Source of the DNA: Deltaproteobacteria bacterium
Lineage (GTDB): Bacteria > Desulfobacterota > UBA8473
Length of the DNA stretch: 7,996 bases
Assembly: GCA_030643245.1 (NCBI GenBank)
Contig: DAOWME010000141.1
Span: 1-7,996 of the forward strand
Direction of reading: 5' to 3'
Part shown: one piece after another, positions 1 through 6,153 of the stretch
How the letters are laid out: the number at the start of each line of letters is the position of its first letter
How positions within the stretch are numbered: position 1 is the stretch's first letter
Translations under genes and position numbers: made by a program
Notes under the pieces: model-generated
Databases searched by the model: none
The model's input: only the letters and a program-made list of their open reading frames with translations
What the model was told of the DNA's origin: nothing

Positions 1-88
1 CCTGTGGTTTTGTATTTTCAGATCGAACAAATCTGACCTAAATCTGAGCGCCAACTTGAGGAAGTTATTTCGGCCCCGCCCCTTACCA
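1..88 (-). repeat. Left arm of 88-bp inverted repeat (5' half of a hairpin element)
   Basis: Bases 1-88 match the reverse complement of 7846-7933 with 82 of 88 identical positions and no gaps; the differences are at 34, 35, 54, 72, 79 and 84. By comparison with the right copy this is the 5' half of a long hairpin element read on the minus strand, with the tip and 3' half lying beyond the window start. It therefore follows the receptor gene in that gene's reading direction. Its inner edge (66-85) carries the shared 20-base motif, and the receptor stop codon at 83-85 lies inside it. The true outer end cannot be seen. Confidence 0.9.
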
Positions 89-2116
89 GGCATAAGCAAG
101 ATTCAGATAAACGTTTCGTCCGATTTCCGGCACCTTTATGCCGGTTCGGAAAGGGTCTCTCTGAAAAGAGAGGTGTTCGAAGTACTGTCGATCAAAGACA
201 TTATGAACCCCGGCAAAGATATCGAGTTTCTTATGTCTTATCCCTGCCTTCAAATTCATTATCCCCCACCCGGGAGTATTCTCCTCATTCAGGTCGGAAT
301 CAACCCGGCGCTGGTCATCGGCAAAGACACCTTCGACCTCTGCAAAATATCTCTCTATATCGTATCTTGCCGCAATTCTCCCCTGCAATGGAGGTATCTC
401 AGTCAAAGGTTTGTCAAAGGTGTCGTCGCGGGCCCAGGTGTAGAAAAATCCCCCCTGAAGATACAGATCGAAGGGAAGGAAGAGGTTCAAGTTGATCTCG
501 CCACCATAGAACGTGGCATCGACGTTTCGGAAACTCCTGGCGCCCTCGCCCGGTTCATCAATATCATAAACAGTGATGAAATCCTGGATATCACTGTAAA
601 AAAACGTTGCCTTCCCGTAGAATGTATCCCCTAAGTACTTAACGCCGAAATCAAACTCCCGATTCTTTACCGGATCGATTTCCGGGTCGCCCACCCAGTC
701 CGGCTTATCCGGCGGTCTATCGAGGGCTATGTATCTTTCATCGGGACCCGGCGGCCGGGTGACATGTCCGAATCCGGCAAAGAGTTCGATCTTTTTCACC
801 GGGGCATAAAGAATCTGGACGTTACCACCCACGTAAGAATCGGTCTCCTCTCTGTCTCTGGTATTATGGTACAGACTGTATAGGGCGGTGCGGTCATCAT
901 GGGACTTCGTCTTTGTATGATCGAACCTTGCGCCCACGGTCAACCTCAAGTCTTCCCCGATGGGCCGGTCATATTCGAGGTAGGTTCCGATATTTCTAGA
1001 ATCACAATCCGGCATCATCTTCTGTTTTCCCATGGGCATTGTATTCTCAGCATCCCAGTTCCTGAGGTAATAGTCAACCCCAATCGTCAAATTGCCCATG
1101 GGGACACGAATATCCGACTCAACCTTCCCGCCAAAAGTCTCCGCCTCCGCGTAACACCTCATCTTATGTCCCGTATCAAACCCTGAAGAGGAAACCCTTC
1201 TCCAGTCGGTCATATCATGCTTTACTTGATTCCAGTAAAATTGGGCCTTCAGCTTCTCAACACGATTAGGAAGGTCTGAAACCTCATAATCCACGTTAAA
1301 TCGATTCGTGTCGTCATATACAGCGTCCATGAGGAGGTAGGGATAGATAATATCATCGGCCTCCTGGCGGGTATAATCGATCTCCAGTCTGTGATTCTCG
1401 AGGGGATTAAACCCTAATTTGGTCCAATAGGTGTCGATGGAATAAGCTTTATCGTCTTCTTCCCCACTTTTATATCCCTCTGTTGAATCAGGATCAGGGG
1501 GATATTGTTCCGTGATGCGATCCCCGTCCCCGTCCTTATAGGGTAGGGAGTATCTATATGCATACCCAAAAACGGCGTCGACTTTGTCGCCGCCATAGGA
1601 GGTATTAAAAGAAGCATTGATGTTTTCGTATGATCCGACAAAGGTGTTTACAGTACCGCCCCATCCTTTTTCCGGCTCCATGGTCTTGATTTCAACCAGC
1701 CCCCCCAGACTCCCCGGATTTTTGACATCAAAGGGACCTTTGATGACGGAAATCTTCTCAATCTCCGCAAAATCAGTGTGGAATGAACTCGGGTCCATCC
1801 GGTTTGGGCAGGCGCCATAGATCCTTGTCCCATCTATTAACACATTGATATTGTCTCTCTGAAACCCCCTGAGAACTATGTCATTGGCTATCGCGCCCTT
1901 TCTGACCGAACTGATCCCTTCGACAACCTTGAGGGCCTCTCCCACATCCCTGGCCGGTGTCTCTCTGACCTCCTTGATATCGAGACACTCTTCCCGGATC
2001 ACCTCCCTTTCTCCCCTAACGATAATCTCTTCGAGAACGATCGTCTCAGCAAATGATCGGCCTTGAAATATTATAAAAAGCATGCAAATACTAACTAGTA
2101 TATGATATTTTTTCAT
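83..2116 (-). CDS. oprC: TonB-dependent outer-membrane receptor, copper (OprC/NosA) type
   Basis: Encodes 677 residues, close to the usual size of OprC/NosA receptors, which bring copper across the outer membrane using TonB energy. Residues 1-23 look like a signal peptide with a cut after SFA. A TonB-box-like stretch (EEIIVRGER) lies near 29-37, the plug runs to about 150, and a beta-barrel fills the rest, ending in an aromatic residue (Trp677) as outer-membrane barrels do. The plug has GACPNRMDP at 101-109, giving C103-x3-M107, and the barrel has H317-x-M319; together these match the CxxxM and HxM copper ligands described for OprC. The Met-rich stretch near 360-368 also fits. The start is supported by AAGGAG about six bases upstream. 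It lies 70 bp after the membrane-protein gene and is probably cotranscribed with it. The stop codon falls inside the left repeat. The receptor call is near certain; copper as substrate is inferred from the motifs. Confidence 0.9.
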   Translation of the reverse strand: MKKYHILVSICMLFIIFQGRSFAETIVLEEIIVRGEREVIREECLDIKEVRETPARDVGEALKVVEGISSVRKGAIANDIVLRGFQRDNINVLIDGTRIYGACPNRMDPSSFHTDFAEIEKISVIKGPFDVKNPGSLGGLVEIKTMEPEKGWGGTVNTFVGSYENINASFNTSYGGDKVDAVFGYAYRYSLPYKDGDGDRITEQYPPDPDSTEGYKSGEEDDKAYSIDTYWTKLGFNPLENHRLEIDYTRQEADDIIYPYLLMDAVYDDTNRFNVDYEVSDLPNRVEKLKAQFYWNQVKHDMTDWRRVSSSGFDTGHKMRCYAEAETFGGKVESDIRVPMGNLTIGVDYYLRNWDAENTMPMGKQKMMPDCDSRNIGTYLEYDRPIGEDLRLTVGARFDHTKTKSHDDRTALYSLYHNTRDREETDSYVGGNVQILYAPVKKIELFAGFGHVTRPPGPDERYIALDRPPDKPDWVGDPEIDPVKNREFDFGVKYLGDTFYGKATFFYSDIQDFITVYDIDEPGEGARSFRNVDATFYGGEINLNLFLPFDLYLQGGFFYTWARDDTFDKPLTEIPPLQGRIAARYDIERYFAEVEGVFADDQRRVDSDLNEENTPGWGIMNLKAGIRHKKLDIFAGVHNVFDRQYFEHLSFQRDPFRTGIKVPEIGRNVYLNLAYAW

Positions 2117-2121
2117 TTTCT

Positions 2122-2127
2122 TCTCCT
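2122..2127 (-). promoter_or_regulatory. Ribosome binding site of the receptor gene
   Basis: On the minus strand AAGGAG-type sequence lies about six bases before the ATG at 2116 and fixes the start in front of the signal peptide. Confidence 0.7.
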
Positions 2128-2186
2128 TTTATATGATCTGTCAAATTCTTCAAAATCATTAAATATCCTTATCCACTCGGTTATTT

Positions 2187-3215
2187 TTACCGACCGCACC
2201 ACAATAGATGAAGGGTGACCATTCCCAGAGAGAGGCCCAAACCGAAAAAGGAAAACCGGTAAATCTTGTTCAAATATCGGGACAGGTTGCCGGCGGTTTC
2301 CTTATCCGTGGTGACAACCTCCAATCCGAAAGCCCAGCCAAATCCAAATGTACCGAGCATGAAAAAGCCGATAATCAGAGAGCTATCCGGCACATACTGG
2401 AGAAGGCAGTATGGACAGTGGTGATAGGGTAAATTCATCAACCTTGGTGCGATAACCTCAGGCAGGGCAAGTGCGGTCAGAAAGAGGTTTGTAACTCCCA
2501 GGAACAAGCCCAGTCCAAGAGACCTTTTTCTGCGGGCTACCTTCCCCTCTAATTTCTTTTTTTTGATGAGATACCCGGCCACCCCGAGAAGAGCAAGGTT
2601 GCTCAAATAATAAACGAGTAAAAGGGGTTGCTCGTAGCGCTGTCCCAATAAATACCTGCACATGGTCATGGATATTCTGTAGGGAGAGTCGATCGTTGGA
2701 GTGCAACACGTCACCTGGGTGTCGCAATTCATATTGAGAAAGAAAAAAAGATCCCCTATGCTGTCAACGAGGATAACGGCGCTAATCCCCATAAGAAACG
2801 TTAATTTTCTCAACACTAATGATTGGTTTTTGCATCGTCTGGTCAAAGAATGCAATATTAGCCACCCTCCAATGGAGAAAAAGACCAGCGGCTTGATAAA
2901 CTCAAGAAATGTGCATAAGTTGGGTAAGACCTGGGTAACCCCGTAAATACACATGGCCCCGTCAACATCTTTGACAAAGCCTTGCAGCGCTCCATAAAAG
3001 AGAGGGTAAGAGAATAATCTCACCACCAGGACCACCGAGGCAAACCAAAAAAGAGGGTTGATCCTCTTCCCAAGCGCATTATGCCTGACAGCCGCTGTCA
3101 TGGACCTTTTCAAATTACCCCCCACCTTAAAGGCCCAAAAACCGCCATATAGCGTCAAGACAGAGGATATCAACGCAAAAGAAAGCGTGGTAATGGATAA
3201 TGGGTTGAGGAGCAT
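2187..3215 (-). CDS. Eight-helix inner-membrane protein with periplasmic Cys/His motifs, family not recognised
   Basis: A 342-residue polytopic protein that I cannot assign to a named family. Hydrophobic segments lie near residues 5-29, 55-75, 105-123, 136-160, 197-217, 232-252, 279-300 and 321-338. Basic loops (KVGGNLKR...RHNALGKR at 30-51, RRCKN at 126-130, KKKKLEGKVARRKR at 218-231) alternate with the others, so the positive-inside rule puts both ends in the periplasm. The three remaining long loops then face the periplasm and hold nearly all the notable cysteines: MCIYGVTQ with C89 and C101; C164, C170 and C171; and HHCPYC (H265, H266, C267, C270). This pattern suggests metal or thiol chemistry at the outer face of the membrane. 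Lying between a NosL-like gene and a copper-type receptor, it could move or hand over copper; a VKOR/DsbB-like disulfide role is the main alternative. A weak ribosome site (AAAGGT) precedes the ATG. The gene itself is well supported; its function is unknown. Confidence 0.85.
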   Translation of the reverse strand: MLLNPLSITTLSFALISSVLTLYGGFWAFKVGGNLKRSMTAAVRHNALGKRINPLFWFASVVLVVRLFSYPLFYGALQGFVKDVDGAMCIYGVTQVLPNLCTFLEFIKPLVFFSIGGWLILHSLTRRCKNQSLVLRKLTFLMGISAVILVDSIGDLFFFLNMNCDTQVTCCTPTIDSPYRISMTMCRYLLGQRYEQPLLLVYYLSNLALLGVAGYLIKKKKLEGKVARRKRSLGLGLFLGVTNLFLTALALPEVIAPRLMNLPYHHCPYCLLQYVPDSSLIIGFFMLGTFGFGWAFGLEVVTTDKETAGNLSRYLNKIYRFSFFGLGLSLGMVTLHLLWCGR

Positions 3216-3295
3216 ATTTTGACCTTTATATCAGTCTCAACGAGACAGTCCGTTTTCCCTTATAGGGGGGAAGCCCGGAGCTACTTGAGAATAAA

Positions 3296-3312
3296 GACCA
3301 ATGCTGTTGGTC
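3296..3312. promoter_or_regulatory. Perfect 6-bp dyad upstream of the membrane-protein gene
   Basis: GACCAA and TTGGTC flank a 5-base spacer, about 80 bp upstream of the membrane-protein start and just outside the foldback element. It could be an operator or a small hairpin in the transcript. No convincing promoter was seen beside it, so the call is tentative. Confidence 0.25.
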
Positions 3313-3322
3313 CCGTCCCTTA

Positions 3323-3592
3323 AGTAGAGACGCAAAATTTCGATTTGTGCAGTTACACAAACTTAGTGTCTTGAAGTGTCTCTGATGATTCAGTTAAGCG
3401 CCGGCTGCTTGTTTCGTTTGCTTGTTATACGTAAGGACCTGGCCTACATTCAAATATACAGACGAGACTTATCTTCCCATTACACATACAGCCTTATGCC
3501 AGAATGTAGTTCATAAGAAGCAAACGAAAAAAGTAGCCGGCAAGCGGCATACCTGCTCAACTGCACAGGTCGCAAAATTTTGCGTCTCTACT
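3323..3592. mobile_element. MITE-like foldback element, about 270 bp, no coding capacity
   Basis: The ends are inverted repeats: 3323-3354 pairs with 3559-3592, beginning AGTAGAGACGCAAAATTT on each strand, with one 2-base gap and two mismatches. A second nested pair, 3400-3428 with 3513-3541, matches along 29 positions with only two mismatches and one G-U pair and contains TCGTTTGCTT. Further inward, CTACATTC and GAATGTAG also pair. The right end contains the perfect palindrome CGCAAAATTTTGCG (3571-3584). The only open frame through it reads across into the flank and is not gene-like. Size, terminal inverted repeats and lack of a transposase fit a miniature transposable element. No clear target-site duplication was seen. 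From memory, termini of the form GTAGAGACGCAAAATTTTGCGTCTCTAC-like (split here) occur as dispersed repeats in several phyla. It lies 22 bp past the NosL-like stop codon and separates that gene from the next gene of the unit. Confidence 0.8.
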
Positions 3593-3614
3593 ATGTTTGT
3601 TTTTGATGGGAAGT

Positions 3615-4241
3615 CTAAGCGGGTATCCTGGGTGGTTTGTCTGGCGGTGTTGAATGTCCGACGGGAAATCGGGCAGGATGTTCTTGAGGTAAGTATGAAG
3701 AATCACGCTTGTTCATCAACGCGATTCTGGCCGGCAGGGATAAAGGGTTTTGAGAAGAGGGAAAGAGAAAGCCAGTACCACTTCGCGGATCAATCCTCTG
3801 TTCTGCCAACAGTACCGGTTTTCTTTCCTCCGCTTGAAAAGGGTTCTTGACCAGCTTCCCCTTGAACTGCGTGGCATGGGATCTGGCCCTTGTTTTCTTA
3901 GCAAAGACGTGGATTTTGTTTCCCGTGTAAGGGGTTGTAACCACCTCACTCAACACGTAGAACGCATCCTCTGCCCTGATTTTTCCCCCCGTAGTCTCGT
4001 CGGTAACCAAGATAGAAGAAGCATGTTCACTATTCTCTCTGAGCCATATGCGGGCGCTCAGAAGACCTGCAAAACTTATTGACAATCTGTTTTTCTGGAC
4101 AATTATGACTTCATACAGGGGCTGAATCTCGCTACCATCAAGGGAACATCTTGATCGGTGGTTGCCGTGCTGGAAAGAAACGATCCAGCTGAATATGCAT
4201 GCCCCTAAGATAAGCATGCTGATAAGCGCTGAGCGTTTCAT
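3615..4241 (-). CDS. Divergent NosL-like membrane-anchored protein
   Basis: Encodes 208 residues. Residues 4-22 form a signal anchor; LGAC at 12-15 resembles a lipobox, but hydrophobic residues follow the Cys, so an uncleaved anchor is as likely. The core (about 32-135) resembles NosL, a copper-binding lipoprotein that helps metallate nitrous oxide reductase: RCSLDGSEI at 31-39, SFAGLLSARIWL at 56-67, LVTDETTGGKIRAEDAFYV at 78-96 and TTPYTGNKIHVFA at 102-114 follow the order of the NosL motifs. The usual CxxCGM motif is reduced to a single Cys (C32), so metal binding may differ. Residues from about 136 form a tail not expected in NosL, ending in the Pro-rich HSTPPDKPPRIPA. It may be genuine or the result of an old frameshift near 3800. 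Transcription starts from the promoter at 4278-4306. The position ahead of a membrane protein and a copper receptor supports a periplasmic copper role. NosL relationship is inferred from motifs. Confidence 0.75.
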   Translation of the reverse strand: MKRSALISMLILGACIFSWIVSFQHGNHRSRCSLDGSEIQPLYEVIIVQKNRLSISFAGLLSARIWLRENSEHASSILVTDETTGGKIRAEDAFYVLSEVVTTPYTGNKIHVFAKKTRARSHATQFKGKLVKNPFQAEERKPVLLAEQRIDPRSGTGFLFPSSQNPLSLPARIALMNKRDSSYLPQEHPARFPVGHSTPPDKPPRIPA

Positions 4242-4277
4242 TTTCTCTGTCCCATTTAATCGATAATTTACAATTCA

Positions 4278-4306
4278 AATCTACGACACTTTTCGATCGT
4301 TGTCAA
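4278..4306 (-). promoter_or_regulatory. Sigma70-type promoter for the minus-strand unit
   Basis: On the minus strand a perfect TTGACA (-35, 4301-4306) is followed by a 17-base spacer and TAGATT (-10, 4278-4283, four of six consensus bases). The predicted start near 4271 leaves a leader of about 30 bases before the NosL-like ATG. It is the best promoter seen upstream of the three minus-strand genes, so it may drive all of them, reading through the foldback element. Confidence 0.6.
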
Positions 4307-4312
4307 TGGTGA

Positions 4313-4329
4313 TGTCTAACATTATGACA
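4313..4329. promoter_or_regulatory. TGTC-N9-GACA dyad upstream of the -35 box
   Basis: A 4-bp dyad with a 9-base spacer is centred about 50 bases upstream of the predicted transcription start of the minus-strand unit, a position typical of activator sites. The arms are short and no regulator family is recognised, so this is only a candidate operator. Confidence 0.25.
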
Positions 4330-4383
4330 CAGGTGTTGGGCAAAGCCCAGACCCAGCCGAACGGAGCAGCAATTCTAATTATG

Positions 4384-4412
4384 ATTACATTGGGTATTTT
4401 GAGGATTAAAAT
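4384..4412 (+). promoter_or_regulatory. Possible plus-strand promoter ahead of the foldback elements
   Basis: ATTACA (4384-4389, four of six -35 bases) is followed after 17 bases by TAAAAT (4407-4412, five of six -10 bases). A transcript from here would carry both foldback elements in a leader of nearly 500 bases before the acyl-CoA dehydrogenase gene. No better plus-strand promoter was found closer to that gene, but the match is modest. Confidence 0.25.
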
Positions 4413-4443
4413 CTGAGTCTGACGCAGAGATTACGGAAAATCG

Positions 4444-4502
4444 CCATTTATGGATGGTCACTACTTAGGGACGAGGCCGAAATAGTGTCCATCCATAAAT
4501 GG
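4444..4502 (+). repeat. Palindromic foldback element with the shared 20-base motif at its top
   Basis: The arms 4444-4466 and 4480-4502 pair at 21 of 23 positions; the outer 14 (CCATTTATGGATGG) are perfect. The loop and upper stem (4465-4484) read TTAGGGACGAGGCCGAAATA, which is nearly the same as the motif in the two terminal repeats. This links the element to that repeat family, although its arms differ. It resembles REP-type dispersed palindromes. Whether it acts as DNA (cruciform) or RNA is unknown. Confidence 0.8.
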
Positions 4503-4528
4503 ACTTCTTGAGAAAAGGGCACGAGTTG

Positions 4529-4671
4529 GTTTCCAATCCAGAAATGAGCAATTTTTTCTCTGAGCAAGGCCGCACGACGGTTTGCGCCGAGGCGTACATG
4601 ATCGTACGTCGCAGGCGGAAACCGGAGGAGAACGCAGCTCAGGGGAAAAATGGCCATTTCTGGACGGAAAC
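4529..4671 (+). repeat. 143-bp long hairpin element
   Basis: 4529-4565 pairs with 4637-4671 along nearly the whole length with only small interruptions: GTTTCC with GGAAAC, TCCAGAAATG with CATTTCTGGA, then a T-rich arm with GGGGAAAAA and CTGAGC-side closure by GCTCAG. Several pairs are G-U when the plus strand is read as RNA. Inside lie CGGTTTGCGCC pairing with GGCGGAAACCG (one mismatch) and a tip CGTAC-ATGATC-GTACG. The nested, nearly continuous pairing and the lack of an open frame suggest a dispersed repeat or a structured RNA. Short open frames across it are by-products of its composition. I recall similar tips (GGCGTAC...GTACGTCG) between genes in deltaproteobacteria, which is unverified here. 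Confidence 0.75.
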
Positions 4672-4892
4672 TAGGTAAGTAGCCCCTAAGCGGGTCAAAG
4701 AGCACGTCAAATGGATGGTAAAGGTTTATGAGATGCCGAAGATCGATTGTCTGTAGGTATTTCTTTACAATGCTTTGGGAGGAGGAGCGACCCGTACCCT
4801 TCGCCTTGATCAGACATGGAAATCCATGGGACAGGCATTACTTTGGATGGAGGTGGAAGTTGACTGAGGACTTTTCCATCTCTCATTATTTG

Positions 4893-4899
4893 AAAGGAG
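4893..4899 (+). promoter_or_regulatory. Ribosome binding site of the acyl-CoA dehydrogenase gene
   Basis: AAAGGAG lies nine bases before the ATG at 4909 and fixes that start. Confidence 0.7.
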
Positions 4900-4908
4900 A
4901 GGGACACG

Positions 4909-6033
4909 ATGGCTTTTGAGCTTTCAGAAGAAGAAAAGGCGATCAAGAAAAGTGTAAGGGAATTTGCCAGGAAGGAGTTTGCTCCCCTGGTACCTCAAAT
5001 AGAGGAAGAGAATGAGTTTCCGCCTGTTGTCTGGGAAAAACTGAAGGAGCTTCGCATTATGGGCCTGCTTTTTGAAGAGGAATACGGCGGGGTCGGTTCG
5101 ACCTTCACTTCTTTCATAGTGGCGGTGGAAGAGATAGGTCAGGTTTGCCCCCCCATAGCCAACCTTCCCATGGAGGGGATCATGACCGCGCTCGCCCTGA
5201 GACGGTTTGGCACAGACGAGCAGAAGAAGAAGTATATGATTCCCCTTGTGAAGGGAGAAAAAAGGGCATGCTGGGCGTTTACTGAACCGTCCACAGGGTC
5301 GGACCCCAGGGCCTTTGAGACGAGAGCGGTACTGGATGGGGATGAATACGTTTTCAATGGGACCAAACGGTTCATAACAGGGGTCTTTTCCGCTGATCTG
5401 GTCACGCTCTTTGCAAAGACTAAGGGCGATAGGGCAGGTGCCTTTGTGGCTGAAACAGACAGAGCAGGATTCACCCCAGGCAGGCGGGAGCGGCTTATGG
5501 GGATGAGGGGGCTGGCAACAGGCGATTTGATACTGGAAGATTTCCGTGTGCCCAGGGAAAATGTATTGGGAAAGGATGATGAGGGGTTTAAGGTGCTGCT
5601 GGAGATAGAGGCTGAAAGCAGGATCAGAAGCGCAGCACTGAGTTTGGGGATGGCTCAAGCGGCCCTTGATGAAGCGGTAGCTTACTCCAAACAGAGGCAC
5701 CAAAGAGGCCATCCCATTTCGGAATTTCTCACCATCCAGTGGCAGTTGGCAGAGATGGCCATGAAGGTCGAGGCTGCAAGGTATCTGGTTTATACATGTG
5801 CCTACCAGAGAGACCAGGGGAAACGCATACGGAAGGACTCGGCAATAGCAAAGCTCTTTTGCTCCACTACGGCCAGGGAGGTGGCCAGCATTTCTCTTCA
5901 GGTTCACGGGTGCTACGGGTACACAAAAGAATTCAACATAGAACGGATTTATAGAGATGTTAAACTCAACGAGGTGGCAGGGGGGAATGCGGACATACAG
6001 AGGGTCATAATAGCTAACGAGCTTTTACGATAA
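4909..6033 (+). CDS. Acyl-CoA dehydrogenase family flavoprotein with altered catalytic positions
   Basis: Encodes 374 residues, the normal size for an acyl-CoA dehydrogenase, which oxidises an acyl-CoA to the 2,3-enoyl-CoA with FAD and passes electrons to ETF. The helical N-terminal domain starts MAFELSEEEKAIKKSVREFA; the middle beta domain has the FAD/substrate motif AFTEPSTGSDP (123-133); the C-terminal helices have QVHGCYGYTKEFNIERIYRD (331-350). Where short- and medium-chain enzymes have the catalytic Glu in YEGT, this protein has A357-G358-G359-N360, so Gly358 replaces it. At the other known position (helix G, as in isovaleryl-CoA dehydrogenase) it has Ser237, with Glu236 one residue before. 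It may use a neighbouring Glu/Asp, act in a heteromer, or catalyse another reaction. First gene of a plus-strand set with two crotonases, with 120 bp to the next start. Fold assignment is secure; substrate is unknown. Confidence 0.93.
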   Translation: MAFELSEEEKAIKKSVREFARKEFAPLVPQIEEENEFPPVVWEKLKELRIMGLLFEEEYGGVGSTFTSFIVAVEEIGQVCPPIANLPMEGIMTALALRRFGTDEQKKKYMIPLVKGEKRACWAFTEPSTGSDPRAFETRAVLDGDEYVFNGTKRFITGVFSADLVTLFAKTKGDRAGAFVAETDRAGFTPGRRERLMGMRGLATGDLILEDFRVPRENVLGKDDEGFKVLLEIEAESRIRSAALSLGMAQAALDEAVAYSKQRHQRGHPISEFLTIQWQLAEMAMKVEAARYLVYTCAYQRDQGKRIRKDSAIAKLFCSTTAREVASISLQVHGCYGYTKEFNIERIYRDVKLNEVAGGNADIQRVIIANELLR

Positions 6034-6141
6034 GCGAAATAAGATGCCCGTGGACACGCAGCTTTCCGGCCATGGGTAAGGGCCTAGAATCCCCGATTGG
6101 GCATGAGCTGTTTTTGTGTAATTCCACAGGCATCAAACAGG

Positions 6142-6148
6142 AAGGAGG
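6142..6148 (+). promoter_or_regulatory. Ribosome binding site that decides the first crotonase start
   Basis: AAGGAGG lies five bases before the ATG at 6154. The in-frame ATG at 6097 has no such site and adds 19 residues unlike a crotonase N-terminus, so 6154 is preferred. Confidence 0.85.
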
Positions 6149-6153
6149 CGATT

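Larger units (their letters stand above)
4242..4908. other. Gene-free divergent intergenic region
   Basis: This 667-bp stretch lies between divergent operons. It holds the minus-strand promoter and dyad, a short TGGGC-AAA-GCCCA hairpin (4337-4349), the two foldback elements at 4444-4502 and 4529-4671, a third ATGGATGG copy at 4711-4718 that could pair with CCATCCAT at 4488-4495, and the leader of the acyl-CoA dehydrogenase gene. Short open frames here have no ribosome site or recognisable product. From 4719 to 4890 I see no feature. Confidence 0.7.

Noticed and set aside
56..634. Long plus-strand open frame, 192 codons
   Set aside because: It is fully antisense to the receptor gene, shows no family motif and has no ribosome site; the receptor on the other strand is unmistakable.
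3225..3230. TGATATAAA as an extended -10 for the membrane-protein gene
   Set aside because: The predicted start would be only a few bases from the ATG and there is no -35 box.
3422..3850. Plus-strand open frame across the foldback element
   Set aside because: It runs from the middle of the element into antisense sequence of the NosL-like gene, and its translation has no recognisable domain.
3716..3949. Second minus-strand frame overlapping the NosL-like gene
   Set aside because: Considered as the continuation of a frameshifted NosL-like gene; it carries no NosL motif and stops before any clear gain, so no pseudogene call is made.
4448..4705. Minus-strand open frame of 85 codons
   Set aside because: It is produced by the two palindromic elements and lacks a ribosome site and any family resemblance.
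4860..4889. TTGACT-N18-CATTAT as a promoter for the dehydrogenase gene
   Set aside because: Its transcript would start inside the ribosome binding site at about 4896, leaving no usable leader.
4728..4919. Small plus-strand frame overlapping the dehydrogenase start
   Set aside because: No ribosome site and no recognisable sequence; it overlaps the well-supported ribosome site and start of the dehydrogenase gene.
4924..5907. 327-codon minus-strand open frame
   Set aside because: It is antisense to the acyl-CoA dehydrogenase, whose full-length conserved motifs explain the sequence.
6097..6153. Upstream ATG extending the first crotonase by 19 residues
   Set aside because: The ATG at 6154 has AAGGAGG five bases upstream and gives a normal crotonase N-terminus; the extension is Cys-containing and unlike the family.
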